From contig CM037878.1 of assembly GCA_021292165.1 (NCBI GenBank), positions 235,443,546 to 235,507,545 on the forward strand: a stretch of 64,000 bases of DNA, written 5' to 3'. The translations under genes and the position numbers were made by a program. Source of the stretch: Shinisaurus crocodilurus. Its lineage: Eukaryota > Chordata > Lepidosauria > Squamata > Shinisauridae. The number at the start of each line of letters is the position of its first letter. Position 1 is the stretch's first letter. The notes beneath the pieces were generated by a model. The model was not told the origin of the DNA. It worked only from the letters and a program-made list of their open reading frames with translations, and ran no database searches. This document shows, one piece after another, positions 1 to 10,427 of the stretch.

Positions 1-1009
1 ATCAAGCATTGGCCAACAATAATCTGAATCCATCTGGAGATGAAAGCTGACTCTGCAGGCAAGGAGAATTATAGGTTAAGTAACATGTATGCTGAAGATA
101 TCATCATACTAATTAAGGATGTGGTTATTCTGCTTGAGTATTTCTAGTCCAGACCTAAAATAATAATAACGCTGGTGTAACTGTCCAGATATGAAGATGA
201 CTGAACTTGAACCAAAATTTTCTGAATGTTGTTGTTTTCTATTTTGTACTCTTTTCTGTATGGTATGGCAGCAAACTGGAGCTACTCGACACAAAACATT
301 TTATTTGTAAGGGTAAAAATGTAATGATGACAGGTGGCAATTTTCACCATCTTTCCCTTAAGTCACACTTTTTCAGGTGAGTAGGAAGGTCTTTCTGAAT
401 CACCCCATCCAAGGGCCCCACAACTCTAAGTGGGTGAGACAAGTAAACTGCAAAGATGATCCATAGCCTGCTCACAGGTCTCACAGACCTGAGCAAGAAG
501 TCTTGGGATCTCAGTCACCATAAAGCTCACCTAACATCATTCCTACCCGATCATTTCCCACACATCCTTGCCAAATGTGACCCAATTAACAGACAGACCT
601 GTAGTATTTGTGCCTCCTCACCATTCCCTTAGTGCAGAATAGGTAAAAAGAAAAAAAAAATCCTGCCCACTATGACAATCTGTAGGTCAGAAAAAATATC
701 CTACTCAGTCCCAAGTGACCAGGTCATCCTGCACTGCTGCCAAGGGAAGACACGTGGGAGCGAGAAATGAAAACAGCCCAAGATCAGGGTGGACAAGACT
801 TAAGATCTGCCCCTCCAGCATTGATGTGGTGCGTATCCACACATTTCTTCCAACCTAGCCACAACTCTGTCCCCATTTGTAGCCCATCATGGCAGATGGA
901 ACACCAGCTTAATTATCACCCCCCCCCATGTGGCTGCTATTTGTTGTTTTTTAAATGCACATTAAAAGCAAAGGAACATGTGATATTAGGTCACTGAGTG
1001 AGTGAAGAG
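1..1009. other. Unassigned sequence
   Basis: No coding pattern, repeat family or RNA gene was recognised on either strand. The only notable texture is an A-run near 650 and a run of C near 920. The short open frames have no domain-like composition. Confidence 0.5.
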
Positions 1010-1580
1010 GGAGAGCTAACAGGAGTTTGACAATGGAGGACTCCAGGTGGAAGAGACAAGGAGGTCTAGAAGAAGCTCCACAAGAGGAAGACAAGGAGTT
1101 CTACAGCTGAAGACACAAGGAGAAGAGTGAACCTGAGAGGCCATGTGCTCTGATTGACCATGTGCTCATCTGTGTGGGTTGAAAAGGGGTATGTACTGAA
1201 ATAGCCATGTCCTAAAACAGCTGTTTGATTGCTCATTGTGTGTGATTGGGTTCCTGCTGAGCCAGCAGAGATTGCATCAGTAAATCCACAAAGTACATAT
1301 ATAAGCCAGCCAGTTCCCAGGGATTGAGCAAACAAGGAGAGCTAACAGGATTTTGCCAGCAGAGTTTGTCCCTAAGAAAATTTCCCTATAAGTAAGTGGG
1401 CAGTTTGTGCTTAGAAGGGCCCATCAAATGAGCAGCTAAGGGAATAATAAGAAGGAAGAGCTACTGCACTGATAGTGAAAAAGGAGGACCCACATAGAAG
1501 AGAAAATGGATAGATGTGATTTAGCAGTAGTGTGACCTGCAATATCTGACTTATGTTTGTTTTTTCTGCCTAAGATAACA
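1010..1580 (+). mobile_element. Probable CR1 5' leader (5' UTR)
   Basis: This stretch lies directly upstream of a CR1 ORF1 remnant in the same orientation. The phrase gagagctaacagga occurs twice, near 1011 and near 1337, about 326 bases apart, so the leader seems to hold a repeated module. A TATA-like tatataag lies near 1297. CR1 elements are known to have long, variable leaders, but I assign this one by position only. It could instead be unrelated sequence next to the LINE. Confidence 0.4.
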
Positions 1581-2475
1581 TGGCATACATTAGCAGCAAG
1601 TTCAAGTTGGTTGCATTACTAGAAGAAAAGGTAAGAGGTTTGGAACAGCAAGTGCCCACACACATCAATGTATAAGAGAGGATGAAGAGTTCTTGGACAG
1701 AACATAGGAGGCACTGCAAGGACAACTGCAGGGGGCTACTCAGAAAGAGGAGCAAGATGAATGAAAGGAGGAACAGCCTGCATGGATGACAGTGATACTC
1801 ATGAAGAAGAAATTCAGAACTAGAACTAAGAAACCGCTTTGAGGCTCTTGCAGAAGAGAGTGGCTCAGACTCTTCAGGGAAAGATCTACAGTGGACCTTG
1901 CTAGACAGGATGCAAGATGCCAGAGCCCTACAGAACAGAGGGGATGGAACCACTCCGTGCAGCAAAAAGAAGAGAAGGGTGCTCATGGTTGGTGACTCCC
2001 TACTGTGAGGAATAGAAGGGGATGTGTGCCAGCCAGAACTGTTGGCTTGAGAAGTATGTTGTCTCCCAGGAGCACAGAATGGCTGCTGACACTCATATAG
2101 TTCACCAATAGTTATCCCCTACTGCTCATCCATGTGGGAATGAACAATGAATACTGCCAAGCACAGTTATGACTGTATCATGCAAGATGCTGATAGGAAG
2201 CTCTAGGAAGGAAGCTCAAATACTTTGGGGCTCAAGTGGTGTTCTCATCCATCCTTCCAGTCCATGGAAGACGAACAGAAAGGGAAAGTATTCTGCAGGT
2301 GAAAAACTGGCTATGAAGATGGTATTGATGCTGGGAAAGATTTGGTTTCTGGACCATGGTTATGCTTTTTGGATGAAGGACTGCTGATGGGAGATGAACT
2401 GCACCTCACAAAGGCTGGGAAGAATGTGTTTGCCTGAAGAAAGGTGAGTTTGATCAGGCGGGCTTTAAACTGAAT
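1581..2475 (+). pseudogene. CR1 LINE ORF1 remnant with SGNH/esterase domain
   Basis: The decayed reading starts at an ATG at 1581, with a short leucine-rich, coiled-coil-like N terminus. A basic KKKRRVLMVGDSLL stretch follows at about 1965-2005, which is block I (GDS) of an SGNH/GDSL esterase with its nucleophile serine. A block III-like IHVGMNN lies near 2125-2145, and a block V-like DELHLTKAG near 2393-2420 supplies the Asp-x-x-His pair. Several in-frame stops, one right after GDSLL, and frameshifts make it non-functional. CR1 ORF1 proteins are known to carry an esterase domain and act in the ribonucleoprotein. Here this is clear by motif order, although N replaces D in block III. Confidence 0.75.
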
Positions 2476-2589
2476 CTTGTAGGGGATGGAGACAAATGCC
2501 CAGAAGTAAAGACTACAGATAAGGGATCGTGCACTGTAGCAGGAACTGGGAGAGCAGCTGTAGTGGGGCCTGTTAAACCTGTTAATAAA

Positions 2590-4275
2590 AATGCAGGGAG
2601 GTCTTTGAAGCATAAAGTTCATGGCTTTTGATGTCTTTATACTAATGCTCAGAGTATGGGGAATAAATAGGATGAGCTTGAACTCTTGATTCAAGAAAGT
2701 AAATATGACTTAATAGGTATAACTAAGACTCGGCAGGATAACTCCCATGAATGGAACATAAGAATTGAAGAATATAACTTGTTCAAAAAGAACAGAAGCC
2801 ATAGAAAGGGGGGGCATTGCACTATATGTGAAAAATGTACACACCTGCACAGAAATTCAAGATAATGAACATGGTGGCACTGTTGAAAGCATCTGGGTTA
2901 AAATAAATGGAGGAAGGAATAAAAACAATGATATGCTTAGAGTCTACTAGCAACCACCTGACCAAGGAGAAGATGTGGATGATGCTTTCCAAAACCAAAT
3001 TGCATATATTTCAGGGAAGCATGAAGTAATGGGGGACTTTAACTACCCTGATACCTGTTGAGGGACAAACCCTGCCAAGCATGTGGTCTTCAAAAAATTC
3101 CTGACTTGCTTTGGTAAAAACTTTCTCCAGAGGGTGGATGGGGGAACAAGCGGTATCAGCCATCCTTGACTTGATTATGACCAATAAGGAAGAGTTAATT
3201 AATGAGGTGAAAGTAGCAGGAACTTGGGGGGAAAGTGACCATGCAATGCTTGAGTTCTTGATTCTAAGGAAAATTATAGCTGAGTGTAGTCAAATGTGTA
3301 CCTTGGACTTTAGTAAAGCTGGTTTTAATAAACTCAGAGCAATGATAAGTAGGATTCAAGGACAGAAAAACCTATCAGGAAGAGGAGCTCAAGAGTGGAA
3401 GTTCCTAAAAAAAGGAGATCCTTAAGGTGAAATCAGAAAACAATCCCAATGAGTAATAAAGAAAAAAAGAAAGAAAGAAAGGGGGTGGTGGAGGACAATA
3501 GCAGAAGCCAATGTGACTACACAAAAAGCTTAGCGATGATCTGAAAATCAAAAAGGTTTTGATTGGAGGTGGAAGGAGGGGCAGAAGTGTACAGGCAGAT
3601 AGCCCAGAATTGCAGAGATTTAGACAGGAAACTAAGTCTAAAGCTCAGAATGAGCTGAGGTTGGCGAGGGATGTTAAGAATAACAAAAAGGGCTTCTTCA
3701 GATAGGTTCAAAGTAAAAGGAAAACAAAATTTATGGTAGAACAGCTGCTCGGTGAAGATGGCAAAATGCTAACAGATGACAAAGAAAAGATGGAATCGTT
3801 CAACTATTTTGGCTCAGTCTTCTCCCAAGGATCTGTGTCCCATCTAGCATATGTGGCAGACAGGCTGAAGGGGTAAGAGTGCAGCTTGAGGTTGACAGGG
3901 AGATGGTCAAGGAATATCTAAGCACCTCAAATGAGTTCAAGTCCCCAGGTCCAGATGAACTGCATCCCAGGGTGTTGAAGGAGCTAGAGGATGGATTCTA
4001 GGAACACCTATATATTATCTGTGAGAAATCCTGGAGAGTGGGTGAAGGGCAAATACTGTTCCTATCTTTAAAAAGGAAGATCTGTGGAATTATAGACCAG
4101 TCAGTCTGGTAAGATTCTAGAGCAGATTATAAAATGCTCAATTTGTATGCACCTCGACACTGATGCAGTGACCACTAGAAGACAGCATGGATTTGTCAGG
4201 AACAAGTCCTGCCAGACTTCATTTTTTGATTGGATAACTTCTTTATGGGAGGAATTACCTCATGATATCCTCTCC
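2590..4275 (+). pseudogene. CR1 LINE ORF2 remnant (endonuclease + reverse transcriptase)
   Basis: Decayed ORF2 sequence follows the ORF1 remnant. The endonuclease part spans about 2630-3260: an N-terminal TNAQSMGN-like block, GGGIALYVKN at about 2806-2835, GDFNYP near 3033-3050, and LIMTNKEEL followed by GESDHAML near 3170-3250. These match the APE-type endonuclease order (QNAR/TNAQS, GDFN, SDH). RT N-terminal sequence follows to 4275, with FSQGS near 3820, an NYRPVSL-like block near 4090 and QHGFVRNKS near 4185. Many stops and frameshifts are present. It ends abruptly after PHDIL, so the RT palm with YADD, the C terminus and the 3' UTR are missing. The RT motifs match the second CR1 at 38.1 kb. 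Confidence 0.85.
3464..3482. repeat. (GAAA)n microsatellite in CR1
   Basis: A short run of aaag units lies between the endonuclease and RT parts of the CR1 remnant, followed by a G-rich stretch. Confidence 0.8.
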
Positions 4276-4435
4276 TAGACTTTAACTGAAGTGCGGGAAG
4301 CTGAGGAGGCTACAGGCTGCCAGAGAGATGAATGTGCAATGAAAGACAGGCTGCTCGCATACATTCCATGGCCACCACCTCATAATCAACATAAGCATGA
4401 GAACACTGAACCCAACCCATGCAAATACTCAGAAA

Positions 4436-4649
4436 CAGGGGAGGCTGGTGATTCCTATTTTGGTGGGGCTCCTTTTCCATTGCAGGTTTTTCAGCTTCAT
4501 AGGAGCTATCCATGGTGCTGAACACCATCCCCAAATAAGTTCACCACCATGGAGAACCATGGATAGCTCCTATGAAACTCCAAATAAAACCTGCAAAACC
4601 TGTAATGGAAAAGGAGTCCCACTGAAATAGGAATCACCAGCCTCCCCTG
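4436..4649. mobile_element. hAT-type palindromic MITE, copy 1 (family A)
   Basis: The 214-bp element begins CAGGGGAGGCTGGTGATTCC and ends with the near-exact inverse (...CACCAGCCTCCCCTG). The two arms are complementary over almost the whole length, around a centre near 4535. It is flanked by a perfect 8-bp target duplication CTCAGAAA at 4428-4435 and 4650-4657. An 8-bp duplication with CAG/CTG ends is the signature of hAT transposons. It has no coding capacity and would need a transposase in trans. Related copies lie at 27.6 and 49.3 kb. Confidence 0.92.
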
Positions 4650-4657
4650 CTCAGAAA

Positions 4658-4972
4658 GTAACAATCTTCTATGTGAGCTCAGATGAGAGCTCTCCTTCAA
4701 TACAAACTCTCGTTCCATGCATACAAGCTTTTGTGCATGTGCAATATCAAGGTGCATTTGGGATTGCATACTGTGGCATGGCATGGCATCATGCATCACC
4801 ACGTTATGCCCCCTTTCTTGTTGATTGCTTTCACATGGTCTGCCCACATGATGATGTCATGTGATGTTTACTTGCTGTTGCCAATCACCAGTAGGAAGAT
4901 GGACCCTGCATTGTTGTTATCCTCCTCCTCCTCGTGGAGCCACAGCTGAGGTGGCGGTGGTGACAATGAGGG
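4658..4972. other. Unassigned; includes one copy of a 51-bp duplicated sequence
   Basis: No gene is recognised. Bases 4896-4946 (aagatggaccctgc...gagccacagc) recur identically at 9228-9278. The last five bases, gaggg, form the left flank of the following LTR. Confidence 0.5.
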
Positions 4973-5385
4973 TGTGGAGAAAGCCAACCTAAGCCCCCTG
5001 CCTGACACACACACACACTCACCAAGGAGGGGGGAAGGAGACCCGGGGGGGGAGACAACCAGTCTCCACAGATGCCAAAGGGGACAAACAACATCTACAT
5101 AGAATCACCCCAGGGGGGAAGGCAGGAAGCATCACCAGGTTTGTCAATGCTCTTGCATATCAGCCCAATCTACATAAGACTTGAATACCTCTCCAGGGCA
5201 GACGCTTCGGCACCCCTAAGAAATGTCCACTCAACACCATAGGATGGGACCATTAAGCAAGTGGCTTCAAAGGGACTCCATCCCACGGGGGGGAGGCGTC
5301 ACCCCACCTGACCCAAAAGGCCGCCCCTCAGGGAGGGTGTCAACCCACCTGATCACGGAGGGAGGGGCTACCTGAAACACCAAGG

Positions 5386-5392
5386 TATAAAA
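5386..5392 (+). promoter_or_regulatory. TATA box of solo LTR copy 1
   Basis: tataaaa in caaggtataaaacaccc is conserved in the second copy at 50323-50329. It places transcription start near 5415, upstream of the tandem repeats. Confidence 0.6.
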
Positions 5393-5570
5393 CACCCTGC
5401 ACAAGGGAACTTTTCTCTGGACCTGATCAGCAATCTTGCCCATGCCTGGGGTAAGGGAACAAAGGATCAGCAACCCCGGGTAGCAGAATCCAGCGCGCTC
5501 CAGCTAGCTGGAATCACTGGCCGCTTGGGTTGACCGGACCCCCGGGAAACCAAGCTGAAATCACTCACAA

Positions 5571-5811
5571 GCCGCTTGGGTAGACCGGGCCTCCGCCGGG
5601 AACCCAGCTAGCCGCTTGGGTAGACCGGGCCTCCGCCGGGAACCCAGCTAGCCGCTTGGGTAGACCGGGCCTCCGCCGGGAACCCAGCTAGCCGCTTGGG
5701 TAGACCGGGCCTCCGCCGGGAACCCAGCTAGCCGCTTGGGTAGACCGGGCCTCCGCCGGGAACCCAGCTAGCAGCGTGCGGTTGACCGGGCCTCTGCCGG
5801 GACCCAAGCTA
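5571..5811 (+). repeat. 40-bp tandem repeat array in LTR copy 1
   Basis: Five perfectly identical 40-bp units (5571-5770) each start gccgcttgggtagaccgggc and end aacccagcta. A diverged unit (gcagcgtgcgg...) follows to 5811, and a related 46-bp-type unit lies before them (about 5518-5570). Units are contiguous with no spacers, so this is not a CRISPR array. The units are GC-rich with intact CpGs. Confidence 0.95.
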
Positions 5812-5930
5812 AACTAACTAGCTGAGAGGCCTGAAATCACGTTGTCCTTGAGGCTTTTGCTTGCTACTTTGCACCGTACTGATAAGCTGTATTGCTGGCG
5901 TGGGTCTGAGTTTGTGAAGGTAATTTTGTA

Positions 5931-5936
5931 AATAAA
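5931..5936 (+). terminator. Poly(A) signal of solo LTR copy 1
   Basis: aataaa in ttttgtaaataaacttg is conserved in copy 2. It marks the R/U5 side of the LTR. Confidence 0.6.
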
Positions 5937-6094
5937 CTTGTTTTCTAAAAGATACTTTTGTGGCTATAAGTTATCCCTTTGTTCTGGGCTAAGGCGAGGC
6001 GCTGGGGACCTCGGAGAAGGCCTGCCCCAGCACCCGCTACCCCCTTAGCATTGAACCCGCGCAGAAGACCAGGTTGTCGGTCTTCCACTGCGGG

Positions 6095-7190
6095 AAACAG
6101 CTAAGGAGACTGCTTCAAGTAAGTTTTTCGGGTCTAGGTGACTGCGAATATGGGGAGGGGGGGATCTGTGTACTTCTTTACTGTGCATGCCCTGAAGCTT
6201 GCAATCAATTCTGAACTTCACTGTTTGAAATCACTGTTTCAATCGGACTGTTAATTACATTGGCTGGATGGCTCCCTTACATCCTACTCGAAACCATCCA
6301 CTTACAGTGGCTGACCATCTTAATTGATTTTCCTGGTTTTGTGCAGTTTTCTCCCCATTCCAAAAGATTGGAATGCCTTTCCTAGTATTCTTGGCTCACC
6401 TCTTTTGCCTTTGGCTCCACCCCCTTTGCCTTCAGCCCCACCTGCCACTGGAATGCAACCCCTGAGAGCTTCTCTGAGATTGAATTTGACCCTTGGGCTG
6501 AAAGAGGTTCCCCATCCCTGTTCTACACCTTCACAGACTAGATACAATACAAGTGTAATATCCACACTCTTTGTGGAGGTAGAAAAGTTAGATATTTATA
6601 GAGCAACATGGGAGTGCAAAAACCCTTATCTTTCTAGTCTTTGAATTCTGGCTAAAACGTCAATCAGCCCAATGGTCAGGGGTGATGGGAGTTGTAATCC
6701 AACAACATCTAGAGGGCTGTAGATTCCTCACCCTTGTTTTAGAGTCTCCTTCCAGCCAACTCCCTGACTATATCTATGGAAGAACAGCTTAGCCATCTGG
6801 ACAAACTGTCTCTCAAATTTTCTCTGAAATCGACCACAGGTGCACAGAAGGATGAAGAGAGAATGATGCAAGATGTTAACAAAACTCTTTGGATTTAGCC
6901 AACAGCTTACATCCTGCCATCTCACCCCAACCTGCCAGAATCTTTGGCAGCTGGCTTTCCCAGCTTTAAGACTTCACATGTCCCTTAGTTCACACTACAA
7001 ATAGCCTCATAGGTGTTCTACAAAAACAAACACTCTATCTTTCTTTCACATGCAAAAATAACAGGCTATGGGAAAACTGTGATTTGCTATAAGATAAGCT
7101 ATCCTGGGAGTGGCATAATAAATGTCCCATATGTAAATGGTTCTTCTGCATCCATGCAAAAGAAAAACCCAGATGCCATAGAAGATTGAC
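6095..7190. other. Unassigned; contains a MITE fragment
   Basis: No gene is recognised. Bases 6663-6740 (gggtgatgggagttgtaatccaacaac...) match one arm of the family B palindromic MITEs seen near 36.6, 41.3 and 53.5 kb. The rest shows no feature. Confidence 0.45.
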
Positions 7191-7194
7191 TGAT

Positions 7195-7495
7195 ATTAGA
7201 AATTTGCATCTCCCAGAACTCAGTGCAGACCAATCACAATCTGCAGTCTGAAGTCCATACATTTCCTAGCTTGTGATGCAATCCATGCAACAGAAAATGT
7301 GCTTAAAAACGTGCATGAAAAAATGCATACATTTGTTAAATGTGCACAAACATGCTTTAGTCAATGGGCCAGAAAAATGATGCACAAATTTTCATGGAAA
7401 AAACAATGAAGCTTGCAATCTGATATGGGCATCAGTCATGTAGAAATCAGAGAACTTCGACAAGCTCAAGTTTTGATATGAACTGGAATTTCCCA
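7195..7495 (+). repeat. AT-rich interspersed repeat, family C
   Basis: It shares the order of landmarks with other copies in this window: tctcccagaact, a tttcctagcttg block, repeated aaatgcatacattt / gtgcacaaa phrases, the central gctttagtcaatggg, then aagcttgcaatctgatatgg. No coding capacity is seen. Other copies are near 16.4, 21.7, 26.6, 29.5, 42.3, 52.8 and perhaps 54.5 kb. Confidence 0.65.
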
Positions 7496-7868
7496 AACAT
7501 GTATACTTATTGCCATGATAGGTTAGTTCCCAGACAGAGAAATCAGAATTTCTGTAGACTCCTTTTGGAATTCATAATTTTAAACTGTATTAATGCTTGA
7601 TTCATATGAGCTAACATATAATCTGAGTGGTTTGTTTGTCTGATGCATAAAGAATGCACACAGATGACACCTCAGTGGCTATTTCTATTTGCAGGTTGCA
7701 CTCAAAAGCAGAAATAATGATCATGGAAAACTGAAGTCTTCCTTGAACAGACTACTCATGTGTGACTGAAGTTTATAACTTACATTGCCAAAACTTATAA
7801 TTACTTGGATCACTGTATCAGTTTGTCCAGCTCAGAAGCAGCAGCCTCAGCAGCTATTCTTGAGCGTC

Positions 7869-7908
<40 letters not shown>

Positions 7909-7931
7909 ACACACACGCACACACACACACA
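7869..7931. repeat. Compound (AT)n(GT)n(AC)n microsatellite
   Basis: An AT run is followed by a GT run and then an AC run with one interruption. The GT and AC halves are inverse complements and could fold back. Confidence 0.95.
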
Positions 7932-8237
7932 TTTTATTATTTTAGATTCTACACATGCAGTATCAGAATCCAGCAGACCAAGTGCCTAATGCCTGATACT
8001 TTTTAGATGCATGCTAAAACTCTCATTAATTGCTGTGAAAATATGTGAACTGCAATGCCTGCTGCACAAGGCTATGCGAACTACAAAGCCACATATCCAC
8101 AAACATGCTTTAATATGAATTCCTTACTCTCACCAAAATGTTCTTTGATAGCTGTGAATTGTCTTTATTTATTATAATACTTTTATACCACTTAAAATAT
8201 AATATATGTGAAGAAAAGCATCACAGAGTTTCCTGCA

Positions 8238-8265
8238 ACACACACACACACACACACACACACAC
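8238..8265. repeat. (AC)n microsatellite
   Basis: About 14 AC units. Confidence 0.95.
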
Positions 8266-8469
8266 CTCCACATGTGTAAACAAGGTAATCCCAGCTGGAG
8301 GTTGGGAATCCCATGCAAATGTACATAGCTTTCTCTGATGGGGCCTCAGAGTCTCCCATGTCCCTTTGATGCCTCTGTGCCAAAGGTATTCGCCCTCTAG
8401 TCATGAGCCACCCCTCCTCCACCTAGCCCAGATGAAGTTCATCCTGATTGGCCAAGGACAGCCAAGCTA

Positions 8470-8929
8470 CGGAAAGGTGTGTGTGTGGGGGGAATCTATA
8501 CTGCCAGCTGTGGCTTCTGGTTTGGGTTGTTGTGTGCCTGGACGTGAAGCAGCGCGGAGTAGGGCTTTTGCTGAGGCAAACCCTGAGAAGACCAACCCTC
8601 AGGCAAAGAGAGTAGTGCCTGGGTGTTTATATAGTAAAGGAACTAGTTTTTGTTATTTTGTAGCTCTACCTGTATGTATACCAAAGTGTCTCCCCACCTT
8701 TCTCCCTTCCCTCATTCCCCACCTTTTATTGTAAGCTGTTTACCTTAAATAAACTTTCCTGGTTTTACCCCACACGGTGTGTGTGGTTCCTCTGTGGTTC
8801 AGTGCTAAATCCAGTGTATAGACCCAGGGCAAGGCCCTGAGAGAATCGGGTCAAGACAGCAGAGCTAAGGCTGGCAGTTTTGCACCTTTGCTCTCTGGTC
8901 TTGAGTAAAGGGCCGGTTGGCAGTCCTTC
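8470..8929 (+). mobile_element. LTR-like 3' portion (candidate solo LTR)
   Basis: A TATA-like tttatata lies near 8626. A poly(A) signal (ttaaataaac, near 8745) is followed by a GT-rich stretch, and a U5-like segment ends in CA (ccttcaca, about 8929). The layout resembles the other LTRs here, but I could not find the 5' boundary or a convincing target duplication. The alternative is a 3' gene fragment with its poly(A) site. Confidence 0.35.
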
Positions 8930-8990
8930 ACAATATCCCTACGTGGTTCACATACGAGCAGACAATCCAAAGGTGAGTGTGGCTGGACTG

Positions 8991-9227
8991 AGAGCCAGTG
9001 TGGTGTAGTGGTTACAATGTTGGATTCATGCTCAGGACACCTGGATTCTAGTCTCCATTCAGCCACGAAGCTCTCTGGGTGACTTTGGGCCACTTTCTGA
9101 CTCCCAGCCTAGCCTACCTCACAGGGTTGTTGTTAGGATAAAATAGAGAGGAAGATGTACATGTACACCACCTTGGGCTCCTTGGAAGAAAGGAGGATAT
9201 AATTTTTACTAATAAATGAATAAATAA
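8991..9227 (+). mobile_element. MIR/CORE-type SINE, near full length
   Basis: It starts agagccagtgtggtgtagtgg, a tRNA-like head (box A region), then a box B-like ggattctagtct. The CORE-like gggtgactttgggcca and tcacagggttgttg follow, and the tail is gatataa...aataaatgaataaata. A 51-bp sequence duplicated from 4896-4946 abuts the tail exactly. Confidence 0.9.
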
Positions 9228-9278
9228 AAGATGGACCCTGCATTGTTGTTATCCTCCTCCTCCTCGTGGAGCCACAGC
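9228..9278. repeat. Second copy of 51-bp duplicated sequence
   Basis: It is identical to 4896-4946 and begins immediately after the SINE tail. It is not part of the SINE in the other copies of that family. Confidence 0.85.
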
Positions 9279-9777
9279 CTTTTATTTGCTGAATACCTTT
9301 TCTATTTCAATTCTCACAATATTCTGTTTCTTTTTTACAGATATATAATGGATCAAGAACGGATCCTCTTTCTTCTGTTGCCAGAGGAACCAGGATCCCT
9401 CCCTGCTGGAGGAAGGGGACAAGCTGGTGATTTTCACCAATCCTTCCTTCCCCCTACAGTCTCCAGCACCACTTCACATTCTGTTCTTTGTGGTCCGTCC
9501 AACAGCCTTCCCAAGCAGACCTAGAAGGACATGGGGAGCTGCACGGGGACGGGGTTTGCCGCCGAACGCTCCACTTCACTCTCAGTGCAACAACTTGGTA
9601 AGAAATGCTAGGAACCACTGTCCTACTTCAAAGGTCTTCCAGGATTTCTAACATGCTTGAAGACATGAAAAATGTTCTCCTTGCCTGTAAAAGCAAACTA
9701 ACTTTCCTGTAAAAACAAATCAATGACTTTACTCATAATCCAAACAATGCCTCATATGTTTAGAGCTTTTGAGAAAA

Positions 9778-9818
<41 letters not shown>

Positions 9819-10427
9819 ATATCCTAATTGATTTTTAGTACACTTAATTAAACTATTTTTTTGGATTGTTTAATTGTGACTCGATAATGAACAACAGCAT
9901 GTCTCCCTATGGAGAATATAAGATAACTTTTATTGGATAATATATTTCTCTTTCTTTCCAGCAGAGATCATTTTCTCCCTAAGCTTGGGGGAAAAAAGTG
10001 AATGAGACCAGGTCTACCTCGATACTATCCTCATCAGACTCTCTTAAAATACATGGTGACTACATTTCCAAATGATCTTCTGTATTTTTGCTGCGGGATA
10101 TATATTACAAGGGTAATTTGCTGAAATTCTTGTTCTTTTTCTGTTAGACTATCACATATGGGACCCACAACTGCAAAGTAGCGATCAGGCTGAGTTTCCA
10201 GTTTGACCTCCAGTAACCTTTAGCGTTTTACAATCTTCAATTCAAACTACAGAGAAGCTGACATGAACTTACCCTGCATTTCATAACAGTTCCTGTTGTT
10301 AATGGCTCCATCCTTTCCCTTCTTTGTATATTTCTCAATGGCTCCAGTTGCTGCTATTCTACTTGGGCATTTCCATCTTTCTTCAGAGCAAGTTAGTTCT
10401 GATAAAATAGTTAGTTCTGCAATTCAT
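9279..10427. other. Unassigned, with (AT)n tract
   Basis: No gene is recognised. An (AT)n run lies at 9779-9818. A pyrimidine tract followed by acag near 9340 looks like a splice acceptor, but no domain follows it. Confidence 0.4.
9779..9818. repeat. (AT)n microsatellite
   Basis: About 20 AT units with one interruption. Confidence 0.95.

Larger units (their letters stand above)
4973..6089 (+). mobile_element. Solo LTR with internal 40-bp tandem repeats, copy 1
   Basis: This 1117-bp unit is nearly identical to 49907-51130, and both copies start and stop at the same points (tgtggagaaagcc ... ggtcttccact). It has a TATA box (tataaaa, 5386-5392) and a poly(A) signal (aataaa, 5931-5936), so sense is +. 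Flanks are gaggg and gcggg, a 5-bp target duplication with one mismatch. No primer-binding site or internal coding sequence follows, so it is a solo LTR from an LTR retrotransposon or endogenous retrovirus of unknown class. The terminal CT instead of CA is unusual, but both copies share it. Confidence 0.75.
7500..8460. other. Unassigned apart from microsatellites
   Basis: Two dinucleotide tracts are annotated separately. Nothing else is recognised. Confidence 0.45.

Noticed and set aside
5571..5811. CRISPR-like array of 40-bp repeats
   Set aside because: Units are contiguous with no spacers, lie inside an LTR, and the genome is eukaryotic.
8991..9060. tRNA gene at the SINE head
   Set aside because: Box A/B-like words are present but the cloverleaf is decayed and the CORE and L2-like tail follow, so it is a SINE.
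9330..9660. Host exon after a splice-acceptor-like tttacag
   Set aside because: The open frame (MDQERILFLLLPEEPG...) shows no recognisable domain, and no donor or neighbouring exon could be supported.
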